Shown here one piece after another: positions 17,252 to 24,421 of a stretch of 32,031 bases of DNA. The DNA is from Bacillota bacterium. GTDB taxonomy: Bacteria > Bacillota > UBA4882 > UBA8346. The notes below the pieces were generated by a model, which was given only the letters and a program-made list of their open reading frames with translations, searched no databases and had not been told where the DNA came from. The DNA lies in contig JAEYRN010000089.1 in the NCBI GenBank assembly GCA_023435565.1, positions 1-32,031 on the forward strand, in the 5' to 3' direction. The first letter of the stretch is position 1. Each line of letters starts with the position of its first letter. Both the position numbers and the translations under genes were made by a program.

Positions 17252-17290
17252 TTCGTTACGGATTAAACGTACCGCGTAACGCGTAACGAA
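17252..17290. repeat. Inverted repeat with three tandem heptads
   Basis: TTCGTTACG (17252-17260) is a perfect inverted copy of CGTAACGAA (17282-17290). The right arm belongs to three head-to-tail 7-base words: CGTACCG (17268-17274), CGTAACG and CGTAACG (to 17288). The element fills most of the gap between the Na/Pi cotransporter and phoU genes. It could be an RNA hairpin, a protein-binding site or a short dispersed repeat. Confidence 0.6.
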
Positions 17291-17310
17291 TATATGAAGG
17301 AGTTTTAGAA

Positions 17311-17985
17311 ATGGTTAGGCGTCTCAATACCTATGACCGGGCGTTACTGCAGATTGGCGATAAATTAAATAATATGGGCCAATTAGCTGGAAAACTGCTG
17401 GCTGAGGCTTTGAATTCTTTTATCGGACAGAACGATATACTGGCAAATCAGGTAATTGATAGTGATGATGAAATTGACGGTTTGGAGGAAACTATCGAGG
17501 CTGAGTCGATAAATTTAATCTCACTTCAACAGCCGGTTGATTATGACCTGCGTTTTTTGATTGCGGCGATGCGTATCAGCCGGGAACTTGAACGAATTAG
17601 CGATTATGCCTGCGACATCGCTGAAGTTACTCTCCATCTGAAGGCTAAAGTCGCCCTTATTAAGCCCTTGGTTGATCTGCCCAAATTGGCTGAATTGGTC
17701 CGGGAAATGATGGGAAAAAGTTTAAAGGCACATCTTGGAAAAGATTTAACTGCGGCCCGACAGATGGATGATGATGATGATGAAGTTGATGCTCTATTTA
17801 GATCTTTATTGCAAGAGCTGTTGGATTGGATGAAAAAAAGTCCCGAATATGTGGAACAGGCTAGTATGATCTTATTGATAGTCAGATATCTTGAACGGAT
17901 TGGGGATCATATTGTTAATATTTCCGAAATGACAATTTTCATGGAAACCGGTGAACGTCATCCATTTAAGCAATTTAAAAAGTAA
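17311..17985 (+). CDS. phoU: PhoU-family phosphate regulatory protein
   Basis: AAGGAG (17297-17302) is eight bases before ATG. The 224-residue product has the two three-helix bundles of PhoU. Each carries the metal-binding signature: VIDSDDEIDGLEETIEAE with RISRELERISDYACDIAEV in the first, and MDDDDDEVDALFRSLLQE with IVRYLERIGDHIVNISEM in the second. PhoU restrains phosphate uptake and PhoR signalling. Its position after a Na/Pi cotransporter that already has a PhoU-like tail, with no pst genes in view, suggests it regulates or complexes with that transporter. The run of five Asp codons in the second motif is a slight expansion of the usual DDExD sequence. Confidence 0.93.
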   Translation: MVRRLNTYDRALLQIGDKLNNMGQLAGKLLAEALNSFIGQNDILANQVIDSDDEIDGLEETIEAESINLISLQQPVDYDLRFLIAAMRISRELERISDYACDIAEVTLHLKAKVALIKPLVDLPKLAELVREMMGKSLKAHLGKDLTAARQMDDDDDEVDALFRSLLQELLDWMKKSPEYVEQASMILLIVRYLERIGDHIVNISEMTIFMETGERHPFKQFKK

Positions 17986-18026
17986 TTCCTGAAAAAAGTA
18001 AATTAGTTATTTAAGATAAAATAAGA

Positions 18027-18055
18027 AAAGACCCCGATTTATTACCGGGGTCTTT
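18027..18055. terminator. Bidirectional terminator between phoU and cspA
   Basis: AAAGACCCC (18027-18035) pairs perfectly with GGGGTCTTT (18047-18055), extended by one G-C pair. A and T tracts on opposite sides let it serve both convergent genes. Confidence 0.88.
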
Positions 18056-18070
18056 GGTTTGATTCGAAAT

Positions 18071-18268
18071 CTATGCTTTCGTAACGTTCGCGGCTTGCGG
18101 GCCCCGATCGCCTTTAACAATATCGAATTCAACCATTTGACCTTCTTCTAAGGTCTTGTAACCATCCATCTGGATAGCAGAAAAGTGAACGAATACATCG
18201 TCGCCGCCTTCTCTTTCAATGAAGCCAAAACCTTTGTCCGAATTGAACCACTTAACCTTACCTTGCAT
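18071..18268 (-). CDS. Cold shock protein, CspA family
   Basis: The start is the ATG at 18268, with AGGAGG seven bases upstream (CCTCC at 18276-18280 on the plus strand), giving the standard 65 residues starting MQGKVKWFNSDKGFGFIE. The frame is open further upstream, but that part is the leader. RNP1 (KGFGFIE) and RNP2 (VFVHFSAI) nucleic-acid-binding motifs are intact. The protein binds single-stranded RNA and DNA and acts as an RNA chaperone; despite the name, many family members are constitutive. A strong promoter lies at 18327-18355 and the leader is only about 50 bases, much shorter than the leaders of cold-induced E. coli cspA. Confidence 0.96.
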   Translation of the reverse strand: MQGKVKWFNSDKGFGFIEREGGDDVFVHFSAIQMDGYKTLEEGQMVEFDIVKGDRGPQAANVTKA

Positions 18269-18326
18269 ATGTATTCCTCCTAACAAAATCGGTGACCGCA
18301 TGTTTATTAACGATCACATGAAATGA

Positions 18327-18355
18327 ATTATAGCATAGTATTTCAGATCCGTCAA
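18327..18355 (-). promoter_or_regulatory. Sigma-A promoter of the cold shock gene
   Basis: On the minus strand TTGACG (18355-18350) and TATAAT (18332-18327) are spaced 17 bases apart. This is eleven of twelve consensus matches at the ideal distance, so strong expression is expected. Confidence 0.88.
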
Positions 18356-18424
18356 ATCAAAAAATATAGTTAACCTAGCATTTTTTACCGAACTGGTAAC
18401 TAACCAAATTTTAAACTTTCAGTT

Positions 18425-18445
18425 GTGAACGGGGAACAGGGAACT
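18425..18445. repeat. Three tandem heptads at the yaiI 3' end
   Basis: GTGAACG, GGGAACA and GGGAACT follow head to tail, sharing the core GxGAAC. The last word overlaps the stop codon of the yaiI gene. The layout matches the CGTAACG triplet at 17268-17288 in word length and copy number but not in sequence. Confidence 0.45.
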
Positions 18446-18890
18446 AGTATAAATTCTTTTCCTGAAGTAACTTTACCAGATTGGCTTCAAATATTTGATC
18501 GTCATCCTTACTGTGCTTGGAAGGCCCTTTAGTCCGTCCGCCTGAATTTCGAAATTTTGCTAGTAGGTTACGTTCTTCCAATAAAAGGTCAATTTGATCC
18601 GATGAGTAAATTCGCCCCCGGGGAGAAATAGCATGGGCTTTTTTACCCAAAATCAAAGCTGCCAATCCCCAATCTTGGGTTATAACTATGTCGCCGGCTT
18701 GGGTCAGGTTGGCTATAGCAATATCGGTGGCTTGAGATTCATCCCCGACAACCAGATGATTTTCATTTAAAATTCGGTGATTGAAGGAAGCCACTGTGAT
18801 TAACTTAAAATTAAACTGTTCGGCTAGTTTTTGGGCTATTTGCAAGCAGTTTTTAGGGCAAGCGTCGGCGTCGACTATTATTCGTGGAAT
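18444..18890 (-). CDS. YaiI/YqxD (DUF188) family protein, probable ATT start
   Basis: The family is a conserved PIN-like, possibly nuclease, fold; its biochemical role is not established. The N-terminal hallmark VDADACP is encoded at 18875-18855, upstream of the only conventional start, TTG 18845. Extending back in frame gives PRIIVDADACPKNCLQIAQK. The in-frame stop TGA lies at 18914-18912, and between it and VDADACP there is no ATG, GTG or TTG. ATT at 18890-18888 has AGAAAGGA ten bases upstream and yields 148 residues, the usual family length. Other family motifs are VVGDESQATDIAI, ITQDWGLAALIL, ISPRGRIYSSDQID and GGRTKGPSKHSKDD. Gene identity is secure; the ATT start is the best inference, with a mutated start codon or base error as alternatives. 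Confidence 0.82.
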   Translation of the reverse strand: MPRIIVDADACPKNCLQIAQKLAEQFNFKLITVASFNHRILNENHLVVGDESQATDIAIANLTQAGDIVITQDWGLAALILGKKAHAISPRGRIYSSDQIDLLLEERNLLAKFRNSGGRTKGPSKHSKDDDQIFEANLVKLLQEKNLY

Positions 18891-18996
18891 AGGGCAACAA
18901 TCCTTTCTAATTCAATGTAGTAATTGTGCCATCGGCCTTAATACTTACATATCATAGTAATATCAAAGTCCGAAATTGAGACAAGGAAGGTGGCAA

Positions 18997-19743
18997 ATGA
19001 TTAATAATCCGACCCCCCCGGAGTGCCGGGGAACTCTTTATACGATTCAACCCGGTGATACTTTTTTCAATATCGCCAGACGCTATAATATTACTGTTCA
19101 AAGTTTGATTAATGCTAATCCGCAAATCCCCGACCCGTCAAGAATAGTACCTGGTCAAGTTATCTGTATCCCCGTTCAACCGGTACCCGGTTGTCCCGGT
19201 CAGATTTATACGGTCCGTTCCGGAGATACTTTAGGCGCTATTGCCCAACGGTTCGGCGTAACAGTCCAGCAAATACTGGCTGTTAATCCCCAAATCACCA
19301 ATCCCAATGTGATCGTGGTGGGGCAACAGATTTGCATTCCCTTACCACCGACGCCCGTACGTGATTGCGCAATTGTCTTAAGCCTTTCCGGGGCTGCAGT
19401 GCCCGCTTTGCCTGCTATTGCCGGAGGAGTGGTGTTAATCCAACGAACCGATGAAGGGAATTATGCCCTTACTTTCGCGGCTACCGGATTGCCTTCTCCG
19501 GAGACTATCGGAAATTTCAATGCTTATCTTGGGACCATAAATATTAACGGGCAACAATACTCTGCAATTTTGAGCGTTTCCGCTCCTTTCGAACAAGAGC
19601 CGACTTGGGCCGGTACGCGGGTGATTCCGGTTAATCCCTTTATGGCTACTGATGGCGCGGTGACGATAGTTCCGTTTAATATTGAGACCGGTGTCAGGAC
19701 CAATCCGGTTCTAGGCGGTTTAGTCGCAAATTGTAGGAGTTAG
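18997..19743 (+). CDS. Two-LysM protein without signal peptide
   Basis: AAGGAAGG (18983-18990) is six bases before ATG 18997, giving 248 residues; an in-frame TTG at 18976 is unlikely. After a short MINNPTPPECRG leader come two LysM repeats (about 13-57 and 65-110), each with the YTIQPGDTFFNIA/YTVRSGDTLGAIA start and a terminal G-Q-x-I-C-I-P. Each repeat is bracketed by cysteines, so disulfides are possible. The C-terminal 130 residues are a Gly/Ala/Pro-rich beta-type domain I do not recognise. No signal peptide is seen. Cysteine-bracketed LysM proteins of this kind in spore-formers (SafA/CotL-like) are often deposited on spores from the mother cell, which would explain the missing signal. 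That role is an inference. Confidence 0.85.
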   Translation: MINNPTPPECRGTLYTIQPGDTFFNIARRYNITVQSLINANPQIPDPSRIVPGQVICIPVQPVPGCPGQIYTVRSGDTLGAIAQRFGVTVQQILAVNPQITNPNVIVVGQQICIPLPPTPVRDCAIVLSLSGAAVPALPAIAGGVVLIQRTDEGNYALTFAATGLPSPETIGNFNAYLGTININGQQYSAILSVSAPFEQEPTWAGTRVIPVNPFMATDGAVTIVPFNIETGVRTNPVLGGLVANCRS

Positions 19744-19748
19744 TTGTT

Positions 19749-21938
19749 TTAAATATTTAGTCCTAGTGCTGCTTGTTTTTCTTGACGATCCTCATCCTTC
19801 AAATAGCAGCCGATAGCCGGAATGTTTTTGGTCCGATAATATTCCAAATCAACAAACTTTACTTCATCGACTTCCTTGAGGGCGGCCATCCGGCTGCCTT
19901 TTTTGGCGGATAAAACCTGTACGCCTTGGGAGTCGCGGGTAGTTTTTGGATTGATGTTTACCGTATTAAAGATTAGAACTTTATTAATACTGCTAAAGGC
20001 TACAAATTCACGATCTCTTTCCAAATAAATCATTCGAACCAGTTTGGATAGGTCTGAATAGGCATTAGCCAGTTTACGCCGGTTGGTCTTGGTAGCATAA
20101 CCGGCCAGATCGACTTTGGCTATTTTACCGTTTTCAAAAGCAAAGAGCAAATGTCCTTGATAATCGTCGGTTGCCACTAAGTAGATGATCTTTTCATCCG
20201 GCTCCAATTCAAGAAGGTTGGTTAGGTATTCCCCTAAACTGCTGGCCTTGCAATCGTTAATGTCATATATTTTTAGTTTATAAACTGTGTGTTTATCGGA
20301 GAAAAGCAACAGGTCGGATTTGTTATGGGTCTCTACCTCTTGAATAATGCTGTCGTCTTCTTTTAATTTATGTTCCGGATTGGCCCGCAGAGAGACTAAA
20401 GGAACTTTTTTAAGGTAATTTTGTTCGGTAAGGAAAAGTTTTAGATTATAATCCTCAATCAAATGTTCCGTTGTAATCTCTTCAATATGGTCGATATGAA
20501 TCAGCTCGGTCCTTCTTGGTTGACCGAATCGTTTGGAGACATCACTCAATTCTTTAATGATTACCTGTTTGATCTTTGCTTCGCTTTGGTACAGTTCTTT
20601 TAGATCGGCGATTTCCCGTTGCAGGTTTTCCACTTCGGCGACCCGGTTTAAAATATATTCTTTATTAAGATTTCTCAGTTTAATTTCAGCAATATATTCC
20701 GCTTGTTCTTGGTCGATCTCGAACCCCTGCATTAAGTTGGGAATGACCTGTTTATCCTGTTCGGTATCACGTACGATTTTAATGGCTTTGTCGATATCAA
20801 GCAGAATTTTCTTTAAGCCCAGTAATAAATGGAGTTTCTTTGTTTTCTGGTCAATATCGTATTGGGTCTGGCGTTTGATGCAGTTAACCCGGAAGATTAG
20901 CCATTCTTGGAGGATTTCCCTGACTCCCATTACCCGGGGTCGGCCATTGATTAAAATATTAAAATTACAACTGAAACTGTCTTCAAGGGAGGTGAATTTA
21001 TAAAGCCGGTTCATCAAAGCTTCAGGATCGGCGTTTTTGCGTATATCCAGGGTAATTTTTAAACCATCCAGATCGGTTTCATCTCGGACATCGGTAATAT
21101 CTTTCACTTTACCGGATTTAATCAACTCAATAATAGAGTCGATAATCGCCTCGATGGTAGTTGTATAAGGGATCTCGTAAATTTCAATACAACTGTTCTT
21201 TGGGTCATACTTATATTTGGCCCGGACTTTGAAACTACCCCGGCCGAAGTTATAAATATCTTGGATTTCTTTTTGATTATAGATTAGCTGTCCACCGGTA
21301 GAAAAGTCAGGGGCTTTCAACGTTTGGATCAGGTCGGAGTCTTGGTTTTGAATCAGCTGAATAGTAGTCTCACAGACCTCTTTGAGATTAAAGCTACAAA
21401 GGTTACTGGCCATTCCGACAGCAATACCCTGGTTGGAATTGACCAGAATGTTTGGGAAGGTAGTCGGAAGGAGGGTGGGCTCTTTCATGGTCCCGTCATA
21501 GTTGTCGCTAAAATCCACAGTATTCTTATCCAGATTATTGAAAATTTCTTCACAGATCTTGTCCAACTTGACTTCAGTATAACGGGGAGCTGCAAATTGC
21601 ATATCTTTGGAATACTGTTTTCCAAAGTTTCCTTTGGAATCGATGAATGGGTGCAGTAAGGCGTTGTTACCCCGGGTGAGGCGAACCAAGGTTTCATAAA
21701 TTGCCATATCGCCATGGGGGTTTAATTTCATTGTTTGACCGACCACGTTGGCGGATTTGGTTCTGGGACCGGTAAGGAGGCCCATTTTATACATGGTATA
21801 GAGTAATTTGCGATGGGAAGGTTTAAAGCCGTCGATCTCGGGAATTGCCCGAGAAACTATTACACTCATGGCGTATGGCATATAGTTTTGTTCCAGGGTA
21901 TCGATAATCTTTTGGGGTATGGAATTAGGGACCGACAT
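19749..21938 (-). CDS. Type IIA topoisomerase, ParC/GyrA-like subunit
   Basis: AAGGAGG lies nine bases before ATG 21938. The 729-residue protein has the breakage-reunion core: IPEIDGFKPSHRKLLYTMY, GQTMKLNPHGDMAIYETLVR, and FAAPRYTEVKL with catalytic Tyr120, then a winged-helix/tower and a long coiled coil (about 400-460). The C-terminal region (about 490-720) is a short beta-pinwheel with no GyrA box (QRRGGKG), so a wrapping gyrase activity is not expected; relaxation/decatenation (topo IV-like) is more likely. The positions equivalent to E. coli GyrA Ser83 and Asp87 are Met78 and Glu82. The sequence is divergent from standard GyrA and ParC and resembles a second, unassigned topoisomerase set seen in some Clostridia (recollection). 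The partner ATPase subunit lies just upstream. Confidence 0.9.
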   Translation of the reverse strand: MSVPNSIPQKIIDTLEQNYMPYAMSVIVSRAIPEIDGFKPSHRKLLYTMYKMGLLTGPRTKSANVVGQTMKLNPHGDMAIYETLVRLTRGNNALLHPFIDSKGNFGKQYSKDMQFAAPRYTEVKLDKICEEIFNNLDKNTVDFSDNYDGTMKEPTLLPTTFPNILVNSNQGIAVGMASNLCSFNLKEVCETTIQLIQNQDSDLIQTLKAPDFSTGGQLIYNQKEIQDIYNFGRGSFKVRAKYKYDPKNSCIEIYEIPYTTTIEAIIDSIIELIKSGKVKDITDVRDETDLDGLKITLDIRKNADPEALMNRLYKFTSLEDSFSCNFNILINGRPRVMGVREILQEWLIFRVNCIKRQTQYDIDQKTKKLHLLLGLKKILLDIDKAIKIVRDTEQDKQVIPNLMQGFEIDQEQAEYIAEIKLRNLNKEYILNRVAEVENLQREIADLKELYQSEAKIKQVIIKELSDVSKRFGQPRRTELIHIDHIEEITTEHLIEDYNLKLFLTEQNYLKKVPLVSLRANPEHKLKEDDSIIQEVETHNKSDLLLFSDKHTVYKLKIYDINDCKASSLGEYLTNLLELEPDEKIIYLVATDDYQGHLLFAFENGKIAKVDLAGYATKTNRRKLANAYSDLSKLVRMIYLERDREFVAFSSINKVLIFNTVNINPKTTRDSQGVQVLSAKKGSRMAALKEVDEVKFVDLEYYRTKNIPAIGCYLKDEDRQEKQAALGLNI

Positions 21939-22003
21939 TCCGGTAATCCTCCTTGGTGTGTTTGGGACATTTATTGTGATTTGGGGTTAATTATTTGGGT
22001 CAA

Positions 22004-22023
22004 GGGCGATTTTTTAATCGCCC
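22004..22023. repeat. Short palindrome between the two topoisomerase genes
   Basis: GGGCGATT (22004-22011) pairs perfectly with AATCGCCC (22016-22023) around a T4 loop, and CTACA follows. A GTAGGGGCGA-type palindrome of this form is a common dispersed extragenic element in several bacterial genomes (recollection). In the parE-to-parC direction it would form a stable RNA hairpin without a T-tract, so it may adjust expression of the second gene rather than terminate. Confidence 0.6.
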
Positions 22024-22045
22024 CTACATTTTCCTGACTAATGTT

Positions 22046-24025
22046 TTAACTTACATCCAACAATTCCAAATACTTGGAGCCGTTTTCTTCGATGAATTCT
22101 TTTCGTCCTTGCAAGTTATCGCCTAAGAGTAAGTTAAAGTAATAGTCGGTCTTCTCCAGATCATCGGGGAGTACCTGTACCAGTTTACGGGTGGCCGGAT
22201 TCATGGTGGTTTGCCACATCATTTCCGGTTCATTTTCTCCCAATCCTTTGGACCGTTGAATAGTATGTTTACCAATATTCTTCGCTATAATTTCATTTTT
22301 TTCCTTGTCGGAATAGGCGAAATAAGTCTTATCCTTAGTAGTGATCTCATAGAGGGGCGTTTCGGCAATATGGACTTTTCCGACAGAAATCAAGGTAGGA
22401 ACCAATCGGTAAAGCATTGCTAAAATAAGGGTACGGATTTGGAATCCGTCGACATCGGCGTCGGTGCAGATGATGATTTTATTCCAACGCAAATTGTTGA
22501 TGTCGAAGGTATTCAGATCCTTGTTATGTTTTGATTGAATCTCCACACCGCAGCCAAGGACCTTAAGGAGATCCACAATAATATCGTTTTTAAAAATACT
22601 GTCGTATTCAGCTTTTAAACAGTTGAGAATCTTACCCCGGACCGGCATGATGGCTTGAAATTCGGCATCACGCCCCATTTTGCAGGAACCAAGGGCTGAG
22701 TCTCCTTCCACGATATATAGTTCACGCTTGTTTACGTCCTTGATTCGACAATCAACAAATTTTTTGACCCGATTTGAGATATCAATATTACCGCTAAGTT
22801 TTTTCTTAATATTGACCCTGGTTCGTTCGGCAGTTTCGCGGCTCCGTTTATTGACTAAGACTTGTTCGAGAATTTTTTCACTCTCAATTTTATTTTCAAT
22901 AAAGTATATCTCCAGCTGTTCCTTGAGAAAATCAGTCATCGCTTCTTGAATGAATTTATTGGTAATCGATTTTTTGGTTTGATTTTCATAACTAGTCTCA
23001 GTGGAGAAGGAATTGACAACTAGGATTAGACTATCTTCAATATCGGCAAAGGTTATTTTAGCTTCGTCTTTATTATATTTATTCCGGTTTTTAAGGGCTT
23101 TATCTATTTCATAAACGAAAGCGGCCTTGACTGCTTTATCGGGAGCGCCGCCATGTTCCAGGAAACTAGAGTTGTGATAATACTCTAAAAGATTGGTTTC
23201 GTTGTTGAAACAGAAGGCAATCTGCATTTTAACGCGATACTCGGGCTTGTCCTCCCGGTCCCTGCCCTTTGTGGCTGTTTCATAGTACCGGATCTCAGTA
23301 AATCCTTTTTCTTGATTTATTTCTTTGAGATAATCCTGAATGCCGTTTTGGTAGAGATATTCGAAATTTTGACCGCTTGCTTCGTCATAAAGCTTAAAAG
23401 TAAGGCCGGCGTTTACCACGGCTTGTTTTTTTAAAGTAGTTTGAAAATAATCGAGAGGGATTTTAATATCGGTAAATACGGTCAGATCCGGACGCCAGGT
23501 AATTATGGTCCCGGTATGTTCGTATTTGAATTTTTCTTTTTTCAAACCACCGATATTCTGGCCTTTTTCAAAATGCAGGTCGAAACGGCAACCGTCACGG
23601 TAAACCGTTACGTCCATATATTCGGAACTGTATTGGGTAGCGCAACTACCGAGACCGTTAAGCCCCAGACTAAATTCGTAGTTTTGGCCGGTATTATTTT
23701 TATATTTACCGCCGGCATAAAGCTCACAAAAGACCAGTTCCCAGTTGAAACGGTTTTCCTTACTGTTGAAATCCAGCGGAATACCCCGGCCGTAGTCTTT
23801 GACAGTGATCGAATGGTCGCTATGGCGGATAACTTCAATTAGATTACCAAAGCCTTCACGGGCTTCATCAATTGAGTTGGATAAAATCTCAAAGAAAGAA
23901 TGTTGGCAACCTTCGAGGCCATCGGAACCAAAGATGACGCCCGGCCGGAGCCGGACCCGATCAGCGCCTTTAAGGGCGCTAATACTATGATTACCGTAAG
24001 ATTCATTTTTAGGGGACTTTGCCAT
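22046..24025 (-). CDS. Type IIA topoisomerase, ParE/GyrB-like ATPase subunit
   Basis: The frame is open to 24094, but ATG 24025 (MAKSPKNESYGNHSISALKG) has AAGGA ten bases upstream and gives 659 residues. The GHKL ATPase domain shows HSFFEILSNSIDEA (catalytic Glu and Mg-binding Asn), VKDYGRGIP, GLNGLGSCATQYSS and the transducer lysine loop QTKKSITNK. The TOPRIM domain has YIVEGDSALGSCKMGRD (EGDSA) and IICTDADVDGFQIR (DxDxDG), and the C-terminus has RSKGLGENEPEMMW. With the ParC-like protein it forms an ATP-dependent type IIA topoisomerase. Differences from canonical GyrB include LGS in place of GGS after EGDSA and GFQI for GAHI. The gene order (ATPase subunit first) fits a two-gene operon starting from the promoter at 24085-24111. 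Confidence 0.92.
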   Translation of the reverse strand: MAKSPKNESYGNHSISALKGADRVRLRPGVIFGSDGLEGCQHSFFEILSNSIDEAREGFGNLIEVIRHSDHSITVKDYGRGIPLDFNSKENRFNWELVFCELYAGGKYKNNTGQNYEFSLGLNGLGSCATQYSSEYMDVTVYRDGCRFDLHFEKGQNIGGLKKEKFKYEHTGTIITWRPDLTVFTDIKIPLDYFQTTLKKQAVVNAGLTFKLYDEASGQNFEYLYQNGIQDYLKEINQEKGFTEIRYYETATKGRDREDKPEYRVKMQIAFCFNNETNLLEYYHNSSFLEHGGAPDKAVKAAFVYEIDKALKNRNKYNKDEAKITFADIEDSLILVVNSFSTETSYENQTKKSITNKFIQEAMTDFLKEQLEIYFIENKIESEKILEQVLVNKRSRETAERTRVNIKKKLSGNIDISNRVKKFVDCRIKDVNKRELYIVEGDSALGSCKMGRDAEFQAIMPVRGKILNCLKAEYDSIFKNDIIVDLLKVLGCGVEIQSKHNKDLNTFDINNLRWNKIIICTDADVDGFQIRTLILAMLYRLVPTLISVGKVHIAETPLYEITTKDKTYFAYSDKEKNEIIAKNIGKHTIQRSKGLGENEPEMMWQTTMNPATRKLVQVLPDDLEKTDYYFNLLLGDNLQGRKEFIEENGSKYLELLDVS

Positions 24026-24084
24026 GGCGAAACCGTCCTTTAAAAATAAGTAATTTATTATGATGATACCATATTCGTTATTAC

Positions 24085-24111
24085 AGTATAACAAACGGAT
24101 GTTCGTGTCAA
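24085..24111 (-). promoter_or_regulatory. Probable sigma-A promoter of the topoisomerase operon
   Basis: On the minus strand a perfect TTGACA (24111-24106) precedes TATACT (24090-24085, five of six) with a spacing of 15 bases, shorter than ideal. It lies 60 bases before the ParE-like start codon and 48 bases from the 42-bp repeat block. Confidence 0.55.
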
Positions 24112-24159
24112 GGGGGTTTATTTTTGACTAACTAATAATAAACTTTCGTTCCAGACGCC

Positions 24160-24312
24160 AAAAAATCATAGACTACCGCGTAGGAATCATAAACCACCAA
24201 CAAAAAATCATAGACTACTGCGTAGGAATCGTAGACCACCAACAAAAAATCGTAGACTACTGCGTAGGAATCGTAGACCACCACCAAAAAATCGTAGAAA
24301 ACCACGTACTAA
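24160..24312. repeat. 42-bp tandem direct repeat, 3.6 copies
   Basis: Full units start at 24160, 24202 and 24244; a partial, diverged fourth runs 24286-24312. Each unit begins with A6 and consists of two related 21-bp halves sharing the core AATCGTAGAC.AC, so the true period is 21 bp, two helical turns. Each contains the odd palindrome GTAGACTAC. Copies are 90-98 percent alike. The block lies between two divergent promoters. On the minus strand the full units encode the 14-residue periodic frame LVVYDSYAVVYDFL, and the base changes between full units are silent there. There are no spacers, so it is not a CRISPR. Confidence 0.92.
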
Positions 24313-24392
24313 TTTAAGAAACTTAACCAAAAATCCCTTTGCTTAAGCTTATAACAAAAGGGGATGAGTATTGAAGGAGTATCCGTAAGATT

Positions 24393-24421
24393 TTTACAGA
24401 GGATTTATGTTTAGATATAAC
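24393..24421 (+). promoter_or_regulatory. Probable sigma-A promoter of degV
   Basis: TTTACA (24393-24398) and TATAAC (24416-24421) are each five of six matches with 17-base spacing. Transcription would begin near 24428, about 90 bases before the degV start. Confidence 0.65.

Noticed and set aside
18444..18845. yaiI beginning at TTG 18845
   Set aside because: This start removes VDADACP, the most conserved motif of the family, although the frame continues upstream with that motif intact.
24132..24305. Minus-strand 57-residue Tyr-rich ORF as a normal gene
   Set aside because: It has only a GTG start, no ribosome binding site within a usable distance and no promoter pointing into it. It is reported as a finding, not a gene.
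24160..24312. Possible CRISPR array
   Set aside because: The repeats are directly adjacent, with no unique spacers, and the unit is itself made of two 21-bp halves. No cas genes are nearby.
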